Positions 5,327 to 13,290 of a stretch of 14,742 nt of DNA are shown here, one piece after another. The stretch comes from an uncultured Flavobacteriales bacterium (GTDB taxonomy: Bacteria; Bacteroidota; Bacteroidia; Flavobacteriales; Crocinitomicaceae), in the NCBI GenBank assembly GCA_946478775.1, contig CAMLDR010000105.1, forward strand, positions 1-14,742, read 5' to 3'. The notes below the pieces were generated by a model. That model ran no database searches. It was not told where the DNA came from and saw nothing but the letters and a program-made list of their open reading frames with translations. Each line of letters begins with the position of its first letter. Positions within the stretch are counted from its first letter, which is position 1. Both the position numbers and the translations under genes were made by a program.

Positions 5327-7957
5327 CTAAATCCGGATTATCAGCTTCACATTGAAGCGCCGCTGTGTCAAATAATTCGGGATCGAATAATACTTCCCGG
5401 AAACATCCTGCACCCACTGCTTAGAAAGCACGTTATTCACGCCAAGCAGGTTGAATACTTCAAACGAAATAATGGCACTTTCCATTTTCTTCAGGAAATT
5501 ACGCGTCTTCCCTGGTTTACGGTACAAAATATCATAAGACATTCCCATATCTACGCGGAAATAAGATTTCATTGTCAAAGTATCCTTGTAGCGGGAATGG
5601 TCAGGCGGACCGTATGGCAAACGGGAACCATAAGTAATTCCAACCTGAACAGTCAATTGCTGCACACCCGGCATATGGTCCTGGAACAATACACCAACCG
5701 TTACACGCTGATCAGTTGGTCTGCGGATATACCCCGGATTCACCCGGTTAGAATCTGCTACAACCTGATCTTCACTGAAACCAAAGATGATTTTTTCACC
5801 GGCAGCATTGTAATAATCGTAGTAATAATCGTCCTTAATATCTTCTTTGGTGGAAAGGAACCCTAATTTGAAAAAGGACATCAATCCGGGAACAAATTCA
5901 CCGTTCAGGTTCAAATCCAATCCGGTAGCATAAGCAACAGCATTGTTCTCTGCAAAATAGCGCGTGCGGACGTTGTCCACTTCGTAAGGATTTACGTCCC
6001 ACAAATATTTATAATAAGCCTCTGCTGAGAATTTAAACGGCGATTCGCGTTTCAGCATGAAGAAGCTGTAATCCATTCCCAATACAAAATGGGCTGATTT
6101 TTGCGATTTTACATTCTGGTTGATCTGCCCGGTAAATGTTCTGAATTCACGGTAAAATGGCGGTTGATAATACAAACCGGAAGAAAAACGGTAGCGGACA
6201 CCTCTGCGGACAAATCGGCCTTTATGGTAAACATATTTCACCGGGAAATAGGTCAAACTCAGACGCGGAGTAATGAAACCGTCACTATTGAAGGTAGTAT
6301 AGGTTCCGCGCAAACCATAATCCAAACTTAATCCGGCACGCGATTCATCTATCGTGTCACGAATAAATCGTTCGCGGATAGTACCTGTCGAATCTTTGTA
6401 AGTGATTTTCTTTTGAACCGGGATGTTTTTACGAACCTTCTTCCATTCCCAATGATCCTGGGCATAGGCATTGTAGCGCTGATTATCCAATTGCAGTTTG
6501 CTCTTAACCACTTCAAACAAATCCACCTCATCTGTAGGCTGATTTACTTGCGAAAATCCTGCCGAATCCACAAATTGCCATTCGCTCAGCACATCATTAA
6601 AATGATCTATCTGGATCCCTGCACCTACTTTCAGTTCGTGCTTCGTATTGACATTTTTGGGACTAAAAATAACCGAGCCATCGTGATAAACGCTGAAAAT
6701 ATCCGCTTTGAGTTGATTCCGGGCATGGTTCAAAAAGCCGCCAACACCCAAAACAGCAATGGAATCACCGAATTCTTCTTTTGCCGGGTCCATTTCCAGT
6801 TCATTGATGAAGTATTCGCCCAGAATATCAAAAGTCTCGCGCTCATCACTTCTGAAATAGGTAAAGAAGGTCTTTCCTTCGTACTTTTTGGAAGTGTAGT
6901 TCAAGGAAGTTCCCACAGTAGAAGTCAGGAAATTGGTCTTTTCCTGTCCTTCGAAATAAATGTTGAAGGAATAAGCCTGGTTAGCCGTTCCAAAGTCAGT
7001 TTGACTCGTCTGCGGAGCAAATTGGTAGCTGTTAGAGGAGATATGGCCCAGCATCGACCAAGACCAGCGTTCATTGATCGTGTAGTTAGTAACTGCTTGT
7101 GCATCCCAGAATACCGGGTTGTAATTTCCTTTGGTGGGAAGGGAATTCAATAAATAGCCGTTTGCACGGTACCGCGCTCCGAATAAATACTGGAAACGAT
7201 TGTGTTTTCCGATCTTATCCTCCACATGAGCTTCTACTCCAAGCAGTGAAGCCATCGCCGAAATCCGAAGTGAATCCGGACGTTTGTACCGAATATCCAA
7301 AACAGAGCTCAGTTTATCTCCGTACATGGATTGAAAACCACCCGAAGAAAAATAAATATCTTCTACCAAAGCCGTATTGATAAAACTCAATCCTTCCTGC
7401 TGACCCGAACGTGTCAGGAAAGGCCGATTGATCAAAAATCCATTGACATAAACCAGGTTCTCATCGTAATTACCTCCGCGGACATTGTAATTGGAAGTCA
7501 GTTCATTATTGGAATTCACCCCGGCCTGCGTCATTACAAGCATCCGTTCTACTCCACCGAGTACCTGCTTTTGTAAATCAATCGGAGGAATCCGATCCAA
7601 ACCATTTAGGTCTTGTTTGGATTGATAGACGTCCACTTCAATGAATCCGAAATCAAAAATAATCGGGTCCAATACAAACGAATTCACATCCGGGATCTGA
7701 ACATTTTTCTTATAGGTGTTTTCAGCATCAAAAAGAGCTATCATTCCATATTTTCCAGATGCAAGCTGAACAAGGAAACTACCGTCTTTATCTGTGATTG
7801 TCGAAATAGTATCCGTTTCGGAAATGAAAGACATCCTGACATTTGCCAATGCGACCTTTCGATTGTCCAGTACATTTCCAGTCACCTGAACCTGCGACCA
7901 AAGAGCGGTCAAAGGCATAAAAACAAGCAGAAATAATACTAGAATTCGGTTTCGCAT
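5327..7957 (-). CDS. TonB-dependent outer membrane receptor with carboxypeptidase-regulatory-like N-domain
   Basis: An 876-residue outer membrane transporter. Residues 1-21 form a signal peptide (hydrophobic LVLFLLVFMPLTALW, cleavage likely after Ser21). Residues about 23-100 resemble the carboxypeptidase D regulatory-like beta-sandwich common at the N-terminus of Bacteroidota receptors (VTGNVLDNRKVALANVRMSF, then DKDGSFLVQL). The plug domain spans about 125-230, with NYNVRGGNYDENLVYVNG (156-173) and SSGGFQSMYGDKLSSVLDI (204-222), both family hallmarks. The rest is a beta-barrel rich in aromatic, alternating strands, ending RRFNVKLIIRI. No SusD partner or other uptake gene is adjacent, so the ligand is unknown. 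arfB follows 11 bases downstream; bshC lies upstream across a 219-bp gap that contains an inverted repeat. Confidence 0.93.
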   Translation of the reverse strand: MRNRILVLFLLVFMPLTALWSQVQVTGNVLDNRKVALANVRMSFISETDTISTITDKDGSFLVQLASGKYGMIALFDAENTYKKNVQIPDVNSFVLDPIIFDFGFIEVDVYQSKQDLNGLDRIPPIDLQKQVLGGVERMLVMTQAGVNSNNELTSNYNVRGGNYDENLVYVNGFLINRPFLTRSGQQEGLSFINTALVEDIYFSSGGFQSMYGDKLSSVLDIRYKRPDSLRISAMASLLGVEAHVEDKIGKHNRFQYLFGARYRANGYLLNSLPTKGNYNPVFWDAQAVTNYTINERWSWSMLGHISSNSYQFAPQTSQTDFGTANQAYSFNIYFEGQEKTNFLTSTVGTSLNYTSKKYEGKTFFTYFRSDERETFDILGEYFINELEMDPAKEEFGDSIAVLGVGGFLNHARNQLKADIFSVYHDGSVIFSPKNVNTKHELKVGAGIQIDHFNDVLSEWQFVDSAGFSQVNQPTDEVDLFEVVKSKLQLDNQRYNAYAQDHWEWKKVRKNIPVQKKITYKDSTGTIRERFIRDTIDESRAGLSLDYGLRGTYTTFNSDGFITPRLSLTYFPVKYVYHKGRFVRRGVRYRFSSGLYYQPPFYREFRTFTGQINQNVKSQKSAHFVLGMDYSFFMLKRESPFKFSAEAYYKYLWDVNPYEVDNVRTRYFAENNAVAYATGLDLNLNGEFVPGLMSFFKLGFLSTKEDIKDDYYYDYYNAAGEKIIFGFSEDQVVADSNRVNPGYIRRPTDQRVTVGVLFQDHMPGVQQLTVQVGITYGSRLPYGPPDHSRYKDTLTMKSYFRVDMGMSYDILYRKPGKTRNFLKKMESAIISFEVFNLLGVNNVLSKQWVQDVSGKYYSIPNYLTQRRFNVKLIIRI

Positions 7958-7979
7958 CTTCGCTTAAACGTTGAATTGC

Positions 7980-7987
7980 CGAAATTA
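7980..7987 (-). promoter_or_regulatory. Candidate -7 box (TAATTTCG) for the TonB receptor gene
   Basis: On the minus strand TAATTTCG matches TAnnTTTG with one change and lies 22 bases before the receptor ATG. The distance is nearly identical to that of the lemA and histidine kinase boxes. No clear -33 element is seen. Confidence 0.4.
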
Positions 7988-8037
7988 GTGTAAAGTTTTT
8001 TATTTCCTTCGTGAATAACGTCTTTTCTAAACATTTT

Positions 8038-8171
8038 CCCACGGACGAGCACAGAGGAACACGGATATTTTTTAGAATTATTTATAAAAAACCCTTCCTG
8101 AATTAATTCATATCCTCCCAAAAAAACAATCTGAAAAATTTCATCTGTGCACTTCCGTGTACCTCAGTGGG
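8038..8171. repeat. Imperfect long inverted repeat between bshC and the TonB receptor gene
   Basis: The left arm (8038-8071) starts CCCACGGACGAGCACAGA and the reverse complement of the right arm (8134-8171) starts CCCACTGAGGTACACGGA; both continue with a CACRGA...CACRGAT pattern and run into ATTTTT. About 60 A+T-rich bases lie between them. The arms resemble the CACGGAT/CACAGAT intergenic repeats I associate with Bacteroidota genomes, from memory. The right arm ends 6 bases from the bshC stop codon, so it could act as a 3' stem for bshC mRNA. Confidence 0.6.
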
Positions 8172-8176
8172 AGATA

Positions 8177-9763
8177 TTAGTCTTTCGTTAGATCAACCAC
8201 AATCAACCCGGATTCAAAAGGATCAATCTCTCCGTGAATCTGCTTCAGCAACTCTTTATAAGCTCCACTAGGTGCAAATTGCAGCCAATGGAAATGCCTT
8301 TCCTGCAGAGAATTCTCGGGAATGATCCGGTCGGAAATAAACTCAATGGATTGCAGGGTTTGTTCGTGTCTTTGCTTTAATTGCTTCACCAATCGCTGCT
8401 CAAATGCCTCCAGCTGTTTTTTCATACGGACTACTTCTGCTTCTGCATAAGATTCCAAAGTAGGTTCAATAGACTTTGCTTTTTCGATCATGCTGCTTCG
8501 CAAAGTCGTAAAAGTGTCATACAAAGTTGACAAATCTAAATCATCTCCTTCGTTTTCCTTCAGAAACAACTTTTTCAGGTCATCTTTTGCCTCGAAATAA
8601 CGCTCATCCGGCCAATTGAGTTTGTCCATGCGTTTTTTCAATGCTCCGTCAATCAACTGAAGCGAAACCCGCTGCTGGATCAATGGGAACAAAGTATGAT
8701 GCACATGAAAAACTCCTTTCAATTGGATCCAGTAAGCCATCTCGCCTCCACCCCCAACGTAAACCAGGTTCGGTAAAATCGTTTCCTGGTAAACCGGGCG
8801 TAAAATCACATTGGGAGAAAAATTCTCAGGCTCTTTCTCCACCAATTTCGTTAATTCTTCCACGGAATAGACCTTACCGTCAATGGCCAAACCATTTTCC
8901 ACCGGTTCAATCCGCAAGCGTTCTCCTGCCTTCAGGTAAAACAAATTGCAGTCCCGAGACTGAGCTTGTGGTTTGTATCCGGCTAATTCTATCTGTTTGT
9001 TCGTATTCAAAACTGCATGGTTTGCCAGGTTATTCGAAATCTCTCTCAGGATAACCGGAACAAATGCACGCTTTAACTCCTGAGCATCCGGCTGAAGGAC
9101 CAAAACTCCGAAATCGGCAAATAGCTTACTGATGAACTCTTGCAAATAAGCAGCATAATCCGGTTTTTCTACTAGTGACAATAACTCGTTGATCTCCGTT
9201 TCCTTACCCTCAAAAAAAGCACTAAACTGGGATTTCACCTCTTTAAAATCGTCCATATTAAACCGGCCAACAGGTCCTGTTTGACCCGATTCCCATGTCA
9301 GCTTTTGATTGAACAAATGAGCAGACTTTACTTCATCAAAATCGTGGTCCTCCGAAGCCATCCAAAATACCGGAACAGCTTTGAAATCATCCTGACTTTT
9401 ATTAAACTCTTCCGCCAAGCGAACAACGTGCAATACTTTATAGACCAAATAAAGAGGTCCTGCAAAAAGGGTCAGCTGGTGACCTGTTGTAATGGTGAAC
9501 GTATTTTCGTTTTCCAGCAACTTCAAATTTTCAGCCTGGCTTTTCGAAACGTAAGAACCGATTTGACTGTTCCAAACCGCGATCAGGTTCCTGCGCGTAT
9601 CTGAAGAATAAACTTCCTTCTTTTTGAATGCCTGTACATGCAGATCCGAAATGGAACTCAATGGTGCTGTTAGAAATTGCCCGAATGTACGTTGGTTCCC
9701 AAAAGATTGGGAGAAGGATGAAAATTGTCTGATCTTATCTCGAGCGATAGTTGTGTGACTCAT
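8177..9763 (-). CDS. bshC: Bacillithiol biosynthesis cysteine-adding enzyme BshC
   Basis: A 528-residue protein of the BshC family, which adds cysteine to glucosamine-malate in the last step of bacillithiol synthesis in the cytoplasm. Hallmarks in order are TGHQLTLFAGPLYLVYK (93-109), VPVFWMASEDHDFDEV (130-145), the LRPVYQETILPNLVYVGGGG stretch (321-340) followed by EMAYWIQLKG, and a C-terminal coiled coil about 425-470 rich in Glu, Lys and Gln, typical of the protein. There is no signal peptide. The other bacillithiol genes (bshA, bshB) are not in the window, which is usual in Bacteroidota. The ATG at 9763 lies 4 bases after a perfect TAnnTTTG box, which supports this start and suggests a very short or absent leader. 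Confidence 0.96.
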   Translation of the reverse strand: MSHTTIARDKIRQFSSFSQSFGNQRTFGQFLTAPLSSISDLHVQAFKKKEVYSSDTRRNLIAVWNSQIGSYVSKSQAENLKLLENENTFTITTGHQLTLFAGPLYLVYKVLHVVRLAEEFNKSQDDFKAVPVFWMASEDHDFDEVKSAHLFNQKLTWESGQTGPVGRFNMDDFKEVKSQFSAFFEGKETEINELLSLVEKPDYAAYLQEFISKLFADFGVLVLQPDAQELKRAFVPVILREISNNLANHAVLNTNKQIELAGYKPQAQSRDCNLFYLKAGERLRIEPVENGLAIDGKVYSVEELTKLVEKEPENFSPNVILRPVYQETILPNLVYVGGGGEMAYWIQLKGVFHVHHTLFPLIQQRVSLQLIDGALKKRMDKLNWPDERYFEAKDDLKKLFLKENEGDDLDLSTLYDTFTTLRSSMIEKAKSIEPTLESYAEAEVVRMKKQLEAFEQRLVKQLKQRHEQTLQSIEFISDRIIPENSLQERHFHWLQFAPSGAYKELLKQIHGEIDPFESGLIVVDLTKD

Positions 9764-9767
9764 GCGA

Positions 9768-9775
9768 CAAATTTA
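9768..9775 (-). promoter_or_regulatory. Promoter -7 box (TAAATTTG) immediately before bshC
   Basis: TAAATTTG on the minus strand is an exact match to the Bacteroidota -7 consensus TAnnTTTG. Only four bases (TCGC) separate it from the bshC ATG. With the start site expected 4-7 bases after the box, the transcript would begin at or next to the start codon. No good -33 TTTG is visible at the right distance. Confidence 0.5.
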
Positions 9776-9832
9776 CACATCATTTTCAGTTGAAGCAGTT
9801 ACCATGGAAACCTATTTGTTAAAATGACTAAA

Positions 9833-10014
9833 GGAATTGCTAATTGCAAATTCCCAATTATAAAGTAAGAATCCAAGAATCACCGCTTGAATTCTTTCAT
9901 TCTTTGATTCACTTTCTTCCTCATTCGGTAACCAGATAAGTGTTTAATTCGTGAGTGCAGCGAACCAATTGAGTTCCAATTCGCAATTGGTAATTAGAAA
10001 TTCGCAATTATAAA
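9833..10014 (+). repeat. Direct repeats of an AATT-rich 32-mer flanking GAATC-type inverted oligomers
   Basis: The 32-mers at 9833-9864 and 9983-10014 match at 27 of 32 positions and both end CAATTATAAA. Between them, 9868-9912 carries spaced GAATC / GATTC units in opposing orientation (AAGAATCCAAGAATCACC against ATTCTTTCATTCTTTGATTC). A related block lies before the histidine kinase gene (11234-11268). The whole interval fills most of the 279-bp gap between bshC and the cyclophilin gene; I see no gene in it. Confidence 0.55.
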
Positions 10015-10042
10015 TTAATTTTACAAAAAATAATTTATTAAA

Positions 10043-10495
10043 ATGGAAGCTATTATTCGTACCGAAAAGGGAGATATGCGTGTTACATTCTTTCAGGAAG
10101 ATGCACCCAATACAGTTGCTAACTTTGTTAAGCTGGCTAAAGAAGGATTTTACGACGGATTGACATTTCACCGGGTGTTACCGGATTTCGTGATCCAGGG
10201 AGGATGCCCGAATTCACGTGAAGGAGCAACAGGAATGCCGGGAACAGGTGGACCGGGTTACAAAATTGATTGTGAATTAACCGGCGGGAACCAGCATCAC
10301 GACCGTGGAGTACTTTCCATGGCGCATGCAGGTAAAAACACAGGTGGTTCTCAATTCTTTGTTTGTCACAGCAGAAACAATACAGCGCATCTGGACCGTC
10401 AGCATACGTGTTTCGGAAAAGTGATCGAAGGTGTTGACATCGTGGACGATATCAGACAAGGTGATCGCATTCTTGCAATCGAAATTCAGGACTAA
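10043..10495 (+). CDS. Cyclophilin-type peptidyl-prolyl cis-trans isomerase
   Basis: A 150-residue single-domain cyclophilin that catalyses cis-trans isomerisation of X-Pro bonds. The active-site segment is [13 protein letters not shown] (42-54, catalytic R44, with F49 and Q52), followed by [15 protein letters not shown] (93-107) with Q104 and F106, and [12 protein letters not shown] (116-127). The position of the cyclosporin-binding tryptophan of human CypA is histidine (H116), common in bacterial proteins. There is no signal peptide, so it acts in the cytoplasm. It resembles short bacterial PpiB-like enzymes. The gene is convergent with the DUF1573 gene and shares a terminator with it. The AGGACT/AGTCCT hairpin (10488-10503) has the stop codon TAA overlapping its AAAA loop. 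Confidence 0.95.
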   Translation: MEAIIRTEKGDMRVTFFQEDAPNTVANFVKLAKEGFYDGLTFHRVLPDFVIQGGCPNSREGATGMPGTGGPGYKIDCELTGGNQHHDRGVLSMAHAGKNTGGSQFFVCHSRNNTAHLDRQHTCFGKVIEGVDIVDDIRQGDRILAIEIQD

Positions 10496-10510
10496 AAAGT
10501 CCTATCAAAC

Positions 10511-10551
10511 AAAAAGCCCGAAGCGATGATAACATCTGCTTCGGGCTTTTT
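10511..10551. terminator. Strong bidirectional intrinsic terminator
   Basis: AAAAAGCCCGAAGC (10511-10524) pairs perfectly with GCTTCGGGCTTTTT (10538-10551), a 14-bp stem; the intervening bases add GATG/CATC pairing with one bulged T. On the plus strand seven T follow GGGC (10547-10553), and on the minus strand the stem ends in a T run, so it can stop transcription from both the cyclophilin gene (+) and the DUF1573 gene (-), whose stop is at 10569. Confidence 0.9.
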
Positions 10552-10568
10552 TTATATAAATCTTAATC

Positions 10569-11009
10569 TTAGTTCGTTACCGGAGTTTCAGCAGGTGCTT
10601 CCTGAGGCAATACTTTACCGGTAATCGTTAAAATGATCGGCTCAGTGGATGCGTTTGTTGTAACAGTAATTGTTTTGGTGAACTGTCCAACACGCTTCGT
10701 ATCATAGTTCACTACGATTTTAGAAGATTTCCCTTTTTCGATAGGTTCAGTTGGCTTCTCAGCAGCCGTACAACCACAAGAAGTTTGAACATTGGTAATG
10801 ATCAAAGGAGTTTTCCCGTTGTTTTTGAATTCGAAAACGAATGGCTCCTTAGAATCGTAAGGAATTTCAGCTCTTTCGATTTTCAATGTTTTAAAAGATA
10901 CCGGAGACTTTGCTTCTGTTTTTGTTTCTTTCTTAGGTGCATCGCTTGTTGTTTGTGCAAATGTCCCAAGTGAAATCAGTGAAACTGCAAGAATTGCTAT
11001 TACTTTCAT
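10569..11009 (-). CDS. Exported DUF1573 domain protein (146 aa)
   Basis: A small secreted protein with a signal peptide (residues 1-18, AVSLISLGTFA then Gln19), a lysine- and threonine-rich linker (about 20-36) and one DUF1573 domain (about 38-133). The domain shows its hallmark at 71-90, ITNVQTSCGCTAAEKPTEPI, with the paired cysteines C78 and C80, followed by the IEKGKSSKIVVNYDT strand and the GQFTKTITVTTNA segment. The fold is an immunoglobulin/ASPM-SPD-2-Hydin-like beta-sandwich common in Bacteroidota, usually periplasmic or surface-exposed; a precise role is not known. It ends in a proline- and alanine-rich tail and runs into the shared terminator at 10511-10551. Confidence 0.9.
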   Translation of the reverse strand: MKVIAILAVSLISLGTFAQTTSDAPKKETKTEAKSPVSFKTLKIERAEIPYDSKEPFVFEFKNNGKTPLIITNVQTSCGCTAAEKPTEPIEKGKSSKIVVNYDTKRVGQFTKTITVTTNASTEPIILTITGKVLPQEAPAETPVTN

Positions 11010-11038
11010 GTGTTTTTCTTTTATGAGTTTTAACTATA

Positions 11039-11046
11039 CAAGAATA
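11039..11046 (-). promoter_or_regulatory. Weak candidate -7 box (TATTCTTG) for the DUF1573 gene
   Basis: TATTCTTG on the minus strand has one change from TAnnTTTG and sits 29 bases before the DUF1573 ATG, a plausible but not distinctive position. Low confidence, as one-mismatch boxes arise by chance in A+T-rich spacers. Confidence 0.25.
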
Positions 11047-11112
11047 CGAACTCTTTTTAGAATGGTTGTTTAATTAACAAAAAATTAAATGCGGAAAAAT
11101 ACCGTAAACGGA

Positions 11113-11223
11113 GTTCAAAAAAGTTCAAAGGTTAAAATGTTTAAAGTAACCCTCCATAAATTTGAATCATTAAACCTTTGAACCTTTTGAACTATTGAAT
11201 CTTTTGAACCATTGAACCCTTTG
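11113..11223. repeat. Inverted and iterated GTTCAAA / TTGAAC oligomer block
   Basis: The left arm (11113-11135, GTTCAAAAAAGTTCAAAGG then TTAA) is nearly the reverse complement of 11170-11192 (TTAAACCTTTGAACC then TTTTGAAC), with CCTTTGAAC shared exactly. The right side continues with further TTGAAY units at about 8-10 base spacing up to 11223. The block lies in the 290-bp divergent gap between the DUF1573 and histidine kinase genes and is followed directly by the AATTCG block. No gene is seen in this gap. Confidence 0.55.
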
Positions 11224-11233
11224 CGACTCACAA

Positions 11234-11268
11234 TTCGTAGTTAGTAATTCATAATTCGTAATTATCAG
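11234..11268 (+). repeat. AATTCG-type block upstream of the histidine kinase gene
   Basis: This A+T-rich 35-mer (TTCGTAGTTAGTAATTCATA and following) matches the block ending at 10014 upstream of the cyclophilin gene at roughly three quarters of positions, including TTCG, GTAATT, AATTCG and AATTAT in the same order. Each block ends about 30 bases before a plus-strand start codon. Confidence 0.5.
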
Positions 11269-11269
11269 A

Positions 11270-11277
11270 TATCTTCG
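11270..11277 (+). promoter_or_regulatory. Candidate -7 box (TATCTTCG) for the histidine kinase gene
   Basis: TATCTTCG has one change from TAnnTTTG and lies 22 bases before the kinase ATG, directly after the AATTCG block. The TTCG ending and the 22-23 base spacing match the boxes before lemA and the TonB receptor gene. Confidence 0.4.
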
Positions 11278-11299
11278 TATTCCAATCAAAACGAGTTTC

Positions 11300-13195
11300 A
11301 TGAAGTTACTGCTCAGTTGCATCCTGTTCCTCTCCACCGGACTTCTATTTTCGCAAACACAGCAGCAGCTGGATTCGCTGGAACGTCTGATCCCAAAAAA
11401 ACAGGGAAAAGAAAAAGTACAACTCTTAAACGATTTGACCTTCTATTACTTTCGGGCTGATGCAAAAAAAGCCATCGGGTTCGGCTCCAAATCACTGAAA
11501 TTGGCCAAAATCCTGAACGACGACTTATTATTGGCAAATACATATAACGATTACTCCATGCCCTTTCTTACAACCGGGGATTTTCAGAAATCGGTGGAAC
11601 TGAACTACAAAGCGCTCGAAATTCGCACTCGTTTAAAAGACACTTCCGGAATGATCTCTTCCTATGCCAAACTGGGAAACGGATATTATGAATTAGGTCA
11701 ATACAAAAAAGCACAGCAATCCTATAACGAAGCAATTCGCTTTGCAAAGGCCATTGGAGATGAAAACACCCTGCTTCAGATCTATCAGAACAGCGCAAAC
11801 GTACTTGAAGCAGGTGGTTTCATTAAAGAAGCCTTGAAAATGCAGCTGGATGTACATGAAATAGCTGTTCGGACAGATAACAAATTGGTTCAGCTCTCAA
11901 ATTATGGAAACCTGGGTTCCTGCTATCAAAAATTAAATCAGTACGATAAAGCAAGGGAAATGTACCTGAAAGCAGTTCCGATTGCCAAAGAACTGAATCA
12001 GCCTGAACAGCTGGCAATGGTTTACCAGGGTTTGGGAGTGGTTGAAAGAGCGGCGCAAAATACGGATCTTGGCCTGAAATATTATCAGCAGGCGTTCAAA
12101 TTGTACAAACAACTGCATTCAAAAACGGGAGAAGGGATAATTGCGGTAAATATCGGGAATAGTTTTGCCGATCTGAAACAGGAAGACTCCGCTGCTTTTT
12201 ACCTGAATTACGGACTTAAACTAGTGAAGGACACCAAATCCTACAAGCAGATCATGAATGCTTACGCCGGTCTGTCCGATTTGGAATTAAGCCGCAAAAA
12301 CTACCAAAAAGCAGCCGAATATTTAGTGCTCCAAAACAAATACCGGGACAGTGTCTCCATTTTCCAGGGGAACGAACTCATTGCCGACGTTTTTGGAAAG
12401 TACGAATTGGAAAAGAACGAGCGTGCATTGGCTGAAAGTGAAGCTAAAAACGCTAAAAATCAGTTATACCAAGCAATCTGGATTGGTGTTTCTGCCACAT
12501 TACTACTCCTGTTCGTTGTAGTCTTCTTATTTTTCAGACACAAACGAAAAATTGCCAAAGAGGAACTGATTCGCACCAAGCAAGAAGAGAATTATTTGCG
12601 TGAAAAACAACTGAACGAACAGAAACTAAGTATTTCAAGAGAACTGCACGACAATGTCGGGTCGCAGATCACCTACCTGATCTCTTCCATCGATAACCTT
12701 TCTTACCTGGATGACGAAAATAAACTCATCAATTCAAAATTGCATGATCTCAGCGACTTCGGGAGGAACACCATGCAGGAACTGAGAAGTACCATTTGGG
12801 CAATGAACTCAGAAGACGGAAGTATTGAAACACTCATAACACGCATTGAAAGTATCAAAAGTAAGATCCCGATTCCCCTTGAAATTGTCAATAATCTGGA
12901 ACAGAATTACCCTTTAAAATCTACGGAGCTGTTAAACCTTTTCCGGATCATTCAGGAATCCATACAAAATACATTGAAGCACGCAGAAGCTACTCTGATC
13001 CGAATCTCCCTTGATGAAAAACTGGATCGGGCATTGATTACAATTACCGATAACGGCAAAGGGATCAAAGCAGAAAACGCCGCAGGAAACGGATTGCAAA
13101 ACATGCGCTACCGTTGTGAACAGATCGGAGGCGAATTCAACTTGACGACATCCGAAAATGAAGGAACAGCTATTTCGTGCACATTCGGCATCTGA
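11300..13195 (+). CDS. Sensor histidine kinase with periplasmic TPR domain (HisKA_3 family)
   Basis: A 631-residue membrane kinase. Residues 1-18 are a signal peptide (LLLSCILFLSTGLLFS). Residues about 40-350 are tetratricopeptide repeats, e.g. AKLGNGYYELGQYKKAQQSYNEA (123-145) and YGNLGSCYQKLNQYDKAREMY (202-222), which lie outside the cytoplasmic membrane. A coiled segment (about 368-390) leads to one membrane helix (about 391-412). In the cytoplasm, a coiled coil (about 415-445) precedes the HisKA_3 dimerisation helix with phospho-acceptor H450 in RELHDNVGSQITYL, then a HATPase_c domain with N box RIIQESIQNTLKHA (549-562), G1 box DNGKGI (584-589) and G2 box GNGLQNMR (596-603). It surely pairs with the LuxR-type regulator encoded downstream. 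The ligand sensed is unknown; TPRs suggest a protein or peptide partner, which is inference. Confidence 0.95.
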   Translation: MKLLLSCILFLSTGLLFSQTQQQLDSLERLIPKKQGKEKVQLLNDLTFYYFRADAKKAIGFGSKSLKLAKILNDDLLLANTYNDYSMPFLTTGDFQKSVELNYKALEIRTRLKDTSGMISSYAKLGNGYYELGQYKKAQQSYNEAIRFAKAIGDENTLLQIYQNSANVLEAGGFIKEALKMQLDVHEIAVRTDNKLVQLSNYGNLGSCYQKLNQYDKAREMYLKAVPIAKELNQPEQLAMVYQGLGVVERAAQNTDLGLKYYQQAFKLYKQLHSKTGEGIIAVNIGNSFADLKQEDSAAFYLNYGLKLVKDTKSYKQIMNAYAGLSDLELSRKNYQKAAEYLVLQNKYRDSVSIFQGNELIADVFGKYELEKNERALAESEAKNAKNQLYQAIWIGVSATLLLLFVVVFLFFRHKRKIAKEELIRTKQEENYLREKQLNEQKLSISRELHDNVGSQITYLISSIDNLSYLDDENKLINSKLHDLSDFGRNTMQELRSTIWAMNSEDGSIETLITRIESIKSKIPIPLEIVNNLEQNYPLKSTELLNLFRIIQESIQNTLKHAEATLIRISLDEKLDRALITITDNGKGIKAENAAGNGLQNMRYRCEQIGGEFNLTTSENEGTAISCTFGI

Positions 13196-13229
13196 CGTAT
13201 TGATAATTGCATCTAAAACAACGTAATTT

Positions 13230-13290
13230 GTGACTTCGACTCCACTCAGTCACCTACTTAAATAAAGACACTGAGCGAAATCGAAGTGTG
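13230..13290. repeat. REP/REPIN-like inverted repeat, copy 1, inside the kinase-regulator pair
   Basis: The arms are ACTTCGACTCCACTCAGT (13233-13250) and ACTGAGCGAAATCGAAGT (13270-13287), inverted with three mismatches over 18 bases. All three are C-A type on the plus strand and so become G-U wobbles in minus-strand RNA. Each arm is also its own small hairpin with a 12-base loop: GTGACT/AGTCAC (13230-13253) and ACACT/AGTGT (13268-13289). The element fills much of the 113-bp gap between the kinase stop and the regulator start. Confidence 0.8.

Noticed and set aside
5316..5417. Longer arfB start at 5417
   Set aside because: It would overlap the TonB receptor gene by about 90 bases and add 34 residues ahead of the normal ArfB N-terminus. 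The ATG at 5315 gives the family length and an 11-base spacing to the receptor stop.
6413..7153. 246-codon plus-strand open frame inside the TonB receptor gene
   Set aside because: It is antisense to a well-supported receptor coding region and has no domain features; long antisense frames are common opposite such genes.
7788..8121. Short minus-strand frames upstream of the TonB receptor gene
   Set aside because: They overlap the receptor's signal peptide region or the inverted repeat at 8038-8171 and look like noise in low-complexity spacer.
11162..11223. CRISPR-like array of TTGAAC units
   Set aside because: The units are 8-10 bases apart with no unique spacers of 25-40 bases and no cas genes nearby; this is an iterated oligomer block.
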